Of a stretch of DNA of 64,000 nucleotides, positions 58,171 to 64,000 are shown in pieces; the stretch's first letter is position 1, and every line of letters starts with the position of its first letter. The stretch is taken from NCBI GenBank assembly GCA_020809705.1, contig CP085825.1, positions 6,200,001 through 6,264,000 of the forward strand, read 5' to 3'. The position numbers were made by a program, and so were the translations under genes. This stretch comes from Calonectria ilicicola. Taxonomy: Eukaryota; Ascomycota; Sordariomycetes; Hypocreales; Nectriaceae. The notes below the pieces were generated by a model. It did not search any database. It saw nothing but the letters and a program-made list of their open reading frames with translations, and was not told the DNA's origin.

Positions 58171-58535
58171 GAACCGAAATCGATGATCGCAAATTCCATT
58201 TCATAACGGATAACACTCGGATAGAACATGAGGAAAAATTATAGATGCGGAGAAAGAAAACGGTCGCAAGGGCATACATGCTGTACGATTATGTGTTATT
58301 GTATAAAAGAAAGAAGTATAATATTCTCCTGCCTGCCCCAAATTCTCATGATTCAGGTAAAAAAAAAAATTAAAAAAAAAAGCCGTCGGGTTTCTGTCCA
58401 TATTGGATACTTGCGACATGCCAATCAGTGTTGTTTATCGCTCAATTCCGCGCCTTCAATAACTTGGCCTTTACCGCAGCTGATTTAACGCGAGAAGCTG
58501 TTGTGTTCGATGGAGGGCAGACAGGCATGGAAAAC
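58171..58535. other. Convergent intergenic, ATP11 and cysteine-rich protein
   Basis: A/T-rich 3' flank with an A-run at 58363-58380. No gene is supported. Confidence 0.5.
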
Positions 58536-58930
58536 CTAGGATAGGGCGCGCAAGCTGGGAAGCAGCTGGATATCCCTAGCATTAGTATTCTGTCAACAAG
58601 GATTCACTAAACCACCCACCTGTTATAGGGTGCTCCGCATTCGTTCTCCCCCTGGATACAGATTTCTCGATCGTCACAGTGATCGTTCGGATCGCATAGA
58701 GGGGGCACGGGAGCGTTTTCCGGGCGGCAATAATCATAACATCTGCATCGGTTTTGTTAACGAGGAACTAGAACTTTGGCAAGTAAACTTGTCCCAGAAA
58801 TCACTTCATACCCTCCCCATTTGACACCACACTCGTTTATGCCATCAATACATATCCAAAGATCTTTGCAAGGCTCTGGTAGTCCAAAAGCCAGGCCAGT
58901 AGTCAAGGCAAAAATGAAAGCAGCTCGCAT
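58536..58930 (-). CDS. Secreted nine-cysteine protein with internal duplication, unrecognised
   Basis: Three exons (58930-58812, 58742-58620, 58575-58536) join in frame to 93 residues. A signal peptide of about 16-18 residues (MRAAFIFALTTGLAFG) precedes nine cysteines. Two segments match each other: CKDLWICIDGINECG (21-35) and CDDREICIQGENECG (62-76). They share C-x5-C-x6-C spacing and ICIxGxNECG. Between them lies CYDYC plus a Pro-rich loop with another Cys. Intron 2 is only 44 nt and the last exon (13 codons) is the weakest part; without that splice the product ends a few residues after Arg81. Size, signal peptide and cysteine content fit an effector or antimicrobial-type secreted protein, but there is no direct evidence of function. 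It faces ATP11 tail to tail. Confidence 0.65.
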
Positions 58931-59946
58931 TTTTAGAAATGTTTAGAAGCTTAATGATATGAGCATCGAATAATTGCAAATTCGAGTCGTTTTATAATCG
59001 AACTGGAGGTATAATTACGGCTCAATGATAACAGTATCCTGAAGAGTGAGACAAAATTTCCGTCAAGGCCAAGTCGCATTCCTGAATGCGCTACTTCTAT
59101 CCACAAGTGTTGAATCAAATCTAACGTCTTGTGGTGTTGATATGCGAGCTTGCAAGAGTTCTATGCTGGCAAAATAGGAATAAGTCAATTTTCTAAAGCT
59201 CGAGGCGTAAATATTTTTTAGGTCATTTCGCTCCAAAAATCCCCGTTAGTGTCCACCAATTAGAGAGAACTCCTAGGAGAATCAGATACAAATGCCCAGA
59301 TCCAGAACTGAAGGCGGCATTGGCGTAGCTGAGGAGCCGAGTGGGTACAAACAATTGTGCATGGGAAATTGAAGGACAAGGGTCCTAAGACAATATTTGT
59401 GAAACAAATCTCTAACAGCCTGTATAAATGGAATTTGAATTTGGAGGATGGGAGTGTTCATGCAAGAGGCAATGTGAATCATGGTCCGGAGTAAACCCTT
59501 GGCTCGAAGTCTGCATATCTTTGGTGAAATAAGCGACTCACATCAACATGACAGCGAAATCGATGTATCACATACAACAAATATTTCTATGATGGATTTG
59601 CCATGAATATGACACTGGTATTCCAGGGAACGGACTAGTTTCATCACTGGGCCAAATAGTGGCATTCCAGAGTGAGATTTAAGATAGGCAGTCTCCCATC
59701 AAATAGGTCCTTATATGACTATTGAGTTTATTCATAATCATATATTAATATGAAATAGTGTTTGAATAGTACATTGATTCACAGAGAAAAGAAATGTAGG
59801 AATCTCATCATGGAGTATCAGCTCCGATTGTGGAATGTGTTCGGGTTAATGTCTGAACCCCGAAAAAAATAACAATAATCATGTTAATGGTGAAGTGTAC
59901 TAAGGCATCTCATCCTGTGATATTTATAACGGCCCATTCCACTGTT
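58931..59946. other. Low-GC intergenic region
   Basis: Promoter of the cysteine-rich gene, then about 900 bases of A/T-rich DNA with many stops in all frames and no convincing ORF. It may be mutated by repeat-induced or similar C-to-T processes, but no repeat copy is available here to judge. Confidence 0.45.
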
Positions 59947-60750
59947 CTAAGCCCAATCATGAAATTTGACAAATCCAGCCAAAGGCGCCTCCTCTCCCAG
60001 TGCCAAAAATGGGACATCCTCTAACAAATCCAAACCTTCGTCGTAAGTAACTTTATGGATGCCGCGGTTATGAAATACAGGCCCAGCTAAAAAAAAAAAA
60101 GGATTCTATGCCAGAATAATAGAGACGAACCTGGAACCGGGACCATGTGGAGTGGTCATCATCACCTGAAAGTGATACATCCTAAAGCACACATCAAAGC
60201 TTCCAGATTCCCTGTGATGATCACTGATCTTCATTTGATTAATCAACCTAGAAAATCGTAGTTTTTACTTGTCAACATGAAAAAAAAAAAGAAAAAGTGA
60301 AACGGTGACACAGATGCGAAGGTCCATCCTCAGAAGCGGGCTAGCGCAACGTCAACCCCAGTATCAAAGAAGAATTTATCGGAGGGAACCAGGAATTGTT
60401 TTTTATCTATGAGTGCCACATTCTTAAGTTAATTAAGCAAATATATCAGGCTCTTGTTTCCAGCTAGGACCTTTAGTGTAGCTAATGATAGAACGCCAAA
60501 ATGAAGGGAGGTGCGTTCATGTCGCAGCTATCGGGCTAGTGAGACGCTGAACTGACAGCACCTTGATGTCATCTGCAAGTATTTCAGCCCCCTGCTGCCT
60601 TTCATCTGGGAGGAAGCATTCGAAATAGTTTTGCAAAATGACAGAATCGCCTCAAGGTAGTGGGATGACACCTCGCCCAAACCGCATCTGAAGTTACATC
60701 AACCGAATAGCTCATGAGAGCTCGTCTTCGCGATTTCTAGTCCAAGGTCT
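59947..60750 (-). pseudogene. Probable degenerate protein-coding gene
   Basis: Two parts look coding. The downstream part has an exon 60086-59947 entered through a long T-tract acceptor and ending in TAG. It is preceded by an exon with ATG at 60234, joined at about 60138 through a non-consensus GTTCCA donor. Together they give 78 residues with TYDEGLDLLEDVPFLALGEE near the end. The upstream part, 60750-60562, is one 63-codon frame containing QNYFECFLPDERQQG and GAEILADDIK, but interrupted by three stops at 60714, 60696 and 60654. I could not link the two parts by splicing. The family is unknown. Alternatively the downstream pair is the end of an intact small gene and the upstream part is chance. 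Confidence 0.4.
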
Positions 60751-61180
60751 TGGCAACAATAGCTTCAATCTGGAACACCACCCTACCTTTATACGTTCAA
60801 GAAGGACATTTTATGATGTTTCGTCTTAGGGGAATTCAGGCGTGCTCTCAGATTACTTTGCTCGGCAGCCCCTTGGCTCATCATCAATGTAATTAAATCT
60901 AGAAAAGAAGCACCACCCCACCCCGAACCTACCCTCTTGTGAAGTTTGGGCCAACCGGGTTTGAGTGCGAGTGTTTTTCCCTCCTCTTAAATATTTATTC
61001 GTTAAGTTCACGCGAGCATATTTTGTCCCTGTTTAATTTTTCCGATCCATTCACCTTGCCAGCACTGGCTGTTGTCTTTGTCTTGCATGTTCAGCTGGAC
61101 TGCCAGGTCGCGTTTTTTTCTCGCTTCTCGCCTTCCATTCTTTTTACAGCGCTCCGTGTCACCACGATAATCCTTTCAAA
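60751..61180. other. Intergenic: promoter of the secreted protein at 61181
   Basis: Pyrimidine-rich sequence at 60968-61180 looks like a promoter and leader for the gene at 61181. Nothing else is evident. Confidence 0.45.
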
Positions 61181-61898
61181 ATGAAGTTCCCTAGTGTTCT
61201 ATCAGCGTTGGCACTATTTGGCGTTGCTATTGCTGCTCCTGCTGGAGGTGGTTGCGGCGCGACACTTGGCCTTTCTAAGCGCCAGATCCCACAGCAATAC
61301 GCCATCACGCTGAAGACGTAAGCATCAAATGCGAATTACCTTTATGAGATCAAACTAACACGCGAGTGCAGTGGGTTCAAGGAGCTCAACAACAAACAGC
61401 TCTCCATAGACTCCAATATGGTTGGCGTGTACCCGCCCGACTCCGATGCTAAGCAACTCCGAGTCACTCTCAACACTATCGGCAAAAAGACCGATAAAAA
61501 AATCAGCTTCAGGCCATATCCAGCCAGTAACGAAGAACACACCCTTGCTCTTGTCGGGATTAATGGGTATCTTGAGCTCAAGGATCTGGACAAGCCGTCA
61601 GGCCACAAGTCCTTGCCAAAAGAAACCTATAGCTGGAAGGAGTTTACTCTCGGTAAACCGGACAAGAAATGCATGCAAGAGATCATATATAAGAATGTCA
61701 AGCCAGGGTGGACCGCTTCTCCCGCCGGCAATGACACCTGGAGGATCAAGAACTACGATGGTGAGCGCGCCCAACCACATGTCTCGTGTGCCTCGCATGA
61801 CTAACTGGAAACTTGATACAGGTGACATCGTCGTTGTGCAGAATTACATTCCTGTAAAGCTTTATCTTGAACCTGTGGCTTTCAGGATCGATCACTAG
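61181..61898 (+). CDS. Secreted protein with Kex2-like site, unrecognised
   Basis: Three exons (61181-61317, 61372-61760, 61822-61898; phases 2 and 1) give 200 residues. A signal peptide (MKFPSVLSALALFGVAIAAPA) is followed by a short propeptide ending SKR, a likely Kex2 site near residue 35. The mature part is about 165 residues and basic. It has GVYPPDSDAKQLRVTL, RPYPASNEEHTLALVG, TYSWKEFTLG, a single Cys (KKCMQEI), and ends DIVVVQNYIPVKLYLEP. The alternating pattern suggests a beta-rich fold. I do not recognise the family. It could be a secreted effector-like or small lineage-specific protein. It sits in the low-GC pocket with the cysteine-rich gene and the decayed gene. Confidence 0.75.
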
Positions 61899-62567
61899 AG
61901 GCTCTGCGATGTATGAATTGGTCTAGAGATGCACGGCTGGTTTGCTACGAATGCTGTCAAGGGTCCATTTGTAGAATAAAATAGGCTCAACGATATTTTT
62001 CAACCTATCAAGGCCTGATTAGATTTTCGTGGATAAATTCATCAAACCTCTGGGCTTTTTTGTACCAATATAATATCAATCTGTCAAAAAGGGGGGGGGA
62101 AATCATGAAGAATCCCGCCGTCTAACTTGTTATTCTTTATTCAAGTGATACGTATTGTGGCTTATCAAAGTGGATGTGGTTGGCGGCTTAGTCAGTGGCT
62201 TCAGGGCTGTCCGGTGGCGCGGGAACCCTGGCCAGCCTGAGGATTTGGAGGGGCTCATTCGCCAATGGAAGTTTGCATTTGCTTGGTGCTAGAAAACGTG
62301 AGATTAGATAGGGACGGAGCCACTGAACCCTCTCTCACCTCACTTTCCACTCAACACTTTCTCCCTATCACGAGATTTCGCTGTTTCCTCCTTCCACCTA
62401 CCACGTTTATTATTGCGCCCAAGATGCTTGTTCTATAGTTCTTATTTCTCGGAAATCTACCAGGGCTTTCCCGATCGGTCTGGTGCTCTCTTAAGCCTCT
62501 TTGCCATTCTCCCACATTTTGCGACAACTTCTGCGCCGCGCCCTCGTGTTGACGGTCTCAACCCATC
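61899..62567. other. Intergenic: promoter of the PP2C phosphatase gene
   Basis: 3' flank of the secreted protein, a G-run at 62091-62099, then a pyrimidine-rich promoter and leader (62330-62567). No gene is supported. Confidence 0.5.
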
Positions 62568-63806
62568 ATGGCGACTTGTAACCGAACTGCCACAAGCACA
62601 TTGCGATCCCTTTCGAGAGGTCAGTCTCCAGAGCAGAGCTGCTGCTCACTATTGCCTTCATATCCTGACCCTGCTACAGCCTCATCGAGACCCCCGACAC
62701 GACCATTCCTTTGTCCCCTAAAAAAAGTACCGACCTGCCTCATGTCGCACTTTTACTCAACATCGACCAATACGCCCAAGTTCTCCTACCATATCGCCTC
62801 CTCTTTCATCGCCAAAGATCGACCATATGATCCTTCCTCCCACGTATTCCACTTCAATCCCTACAACCGCATCCAGCCTCCACGAAACCGCCGTCCATCC
62901 GCTCGTCCTGAATCTGGCCACGATGCCTTCTTTATTAGCAGGATCAACGATTCTGGCTCGGTAGCATTCGGTGTTGCCGACGGTGTTGGGGGTTGGGTAG
63001 ATTCGGGCGTCGACCCAGCAGATTTCTCCCACGGTTTTTGCGATTATATGGCTGTCGCCGCCCATGAGCATAACTCCGAGAACGATCCACCGCTTACCGC
63101 CAGGAGACTCATGCAAAAAGGATACGATTCTATTTGCTCTGATCGCAGCTTACGCGCCGGGGGAAGCACAGCCTGCGTAGCAATTGCAGGAGCTGACGGC
63201 ACTTTGGATGTGGCGAACCTCGGAGACTCCGGCTTCTTACAATTGCGACTAAACGGCGTGCACACCTATTCCGAGCCCCAAACACACGCCTTCAATACTC
63301 CTTTCCAACTATCGCTTGTTCCTCCCAGTGTTGCCGCCCGCATGGCTGCATTTGGTGGGGCTCAGTTGAGCGATCTGCCACGAGACGCTGATGTTACCCA
63401 ACATTCACTTCGCCATGGAGATGTTCTTGTATTTGCAACAGATGGTGTCCTGGACAATCTCTTCAACCAAGACATCCTACGAATCGCTAGCAAGATTTTG
63501 GTCTCAAGTGGTGCTTGGGTGATGACAGAGGCCGGTGGCGCTCATGTGGCTGATAATTTGGGACCGCTCGTCGAGTTGCCTGAAAACACCAACCGCAAGA
63601 CCGTGACACTGCAGAGCTTGCTCGCAACCGAAATTGTGACAGCCGCGAAACGGGCGAGTGTCAACACCAAATTGGACGGCCCCTTTGCCAAGGAAGTCCA
63701 GAAGTACTATCCCCAGGAGAATTGGCACGGTGGCAAGGTTGATGACATTTGCGTAATTGTCGCTGTAGTCAATGAGGAAACGGGATCGGTGAAAAGCAAG
63801 TTGTGA
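62568..63806 (+). CDS. PP2C-type protein phosphatase, PTC7-like
   Basis: A single exon encodes 412 residues. The family removes phosphate from Ser/Thr using two metal ions; Ptc7 acts in mitochondria and activates the coenzyme Q pathway. The N-terminal 60 residues are Ser/Arg-rich, compatible with a presequence. Catalytic motifs follow in order: FGVADGVGGWVDSGVDPADFSHG (first metal-binding Asp), GSTACVAIAG, DVANLGDSGFLQL, DVLVFATDGVLDNLF (third Asp group) and WHGGKVDDICVIVAVV near the end. The spacing and GVGGW motif are those of the Ptc7/PPTC7 branch rather than Ptc1-4. An in-frame internal Met near residue 59 (MSHFYSTS) could be an alternative start. Confidence 0.92.
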   Translation: MATCNRTATSTLRSLSRGQSPEQSCCSLLPSYPDPATASSRPPTRPFLCPLKKVPTCLMSHFYSTSTNTPKFSYHIASSFIAKDRPYDPSSHVFHFNPYNRIQPPRNRRPSARPESGHDAFFISRINDSGSVAFGVADGVGGWVDSGVDPADFSHGFCDYMAVAAHEHNSENDPPLTARRLMQKGYDSICSDRSLRAGGSTACVAIAGADGTLDVANLGDSGFLQLRLNGVHTYSEPQTHAFNTPFQLSLVPPSVAARMAAFGGAQLSDLPRDADVTQHSLRHGDVLVFATDGVLDNLFNQDILRIASKILVSSGAWVMTEAGGAHVADNLGPLVELPENTNRKTVTLQSLLATEIVTAAKRASVNTKLDGPFAKEVQKYYPQENWHGGKVDDICVIVAVVNEETGSVKSKL

Positions 63807-64000
63807 TTTTCCAGCGCGCATCGGTTTGAACATAAAGTACGAAATATAGAGGCGGGAAACGCAAGCATCTTGGGATCATGGGCATGAATGTTAGGAGTCA
63901 AAATAGAGCCGGGTGAACAAGGGTTGGGTTGCCCAAGTCTTCGGGCGTGTATATAAGGTGGCAAACCTGGTATGACTTGATGCGCATTGTTAATATGAAT
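63807..64000. other. 3' flank of the PP2C gene
   Basis: Downstream sequence only, cut by the window end. A TATATAAGG-like motif at 63950-63959 could belong to a gene beyond the window. Confidence 0.35.

Noticed and set aside
1..64000. tRNA, rRNA, transposon or CRISPR features
   Set aside because: No T-loop/acceptor pairing, long terminal repeat, transposase or reverse-transcriptase motif, or spaced repeat array was found by eye. A dedicated scan could still find small RNA genes.

Overview
The window reads as nuclear DNA of a filamentous ascomycete, most likely a Sordariomycete and plausibly in Hypocreales. The reasons are short GT-AG introns of about 45-100 nt with TAAC-like branch sites, single-copy fungal genes on both strands, a palC gene, a fungal sphingolipid C9-methyltransferase, and several small secreted proteins. 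I saw no operons, CRISPR array, tRNA, rRNA or recognisable transposon. Exon joins were made by hand. Most are supported by frame closure and family similarity; where support is weaker the entry says so.

Left part (1-22 kb) is gene-poor. It starts with the 5' end of a mitochondrially targeted protein (minus strand), then sphingolipid C9-methyltransferase, a small secreted protein, and a five-exon gene for a 128-residue protein with one C-terminal membrane segment (7098-7729). Then follow about 9.4 kb (7730-17178) with simple repeats and only one credible small ORF, a 65-codon cysteine-containing protein at 13156. A mucin-like, probably GPI-anchored wall protein lies at 17179-17715, with 3.4 kb of upstream DNA.

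The middle (21-57 kb) is dense housekeeping DNA: an SH3BGR-like thioredoxin-fold protein, PEX6, a sterol-ester-hydrolase-type lipase, a peroxisomal (C-terminal AKL) acyl/4-coumarate CoA ligase, palC (pH signalling), ALG6 (N-glycan glucosylation), a membrane-anchored cupredoxin-like protein, ribosomal P2, SPT2, a NUFIP1/Rsa1-like CCCH protein, the Pol III subunit RPC25, EMC3, SPC2, MMS19 and ATP11. Several pairs share divergent promoters, for example palC/ALG6 and EMC3/SPC2. EMC3 and SPC2 both work in ER membrane protein biogenesis.

Right part (58.2-62 kb) is a lower-GC pocket. It holds a secreted nine-cysteine protein with an internal duplication, a run of apparently degenerate coding sequence, and a secreted protein with a Kex2-like site. 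A PTC7-type PP2C phosphatase closes the window. The strongest candidates for undescribed biology are the five-exon membrane protein at 7.1 kb, the duplicated cysteine-rich secreted protein at 58.5 kb with its decayed neighbour, and a stop-free 57-nt intron in MMS19 that could be retained in frame.
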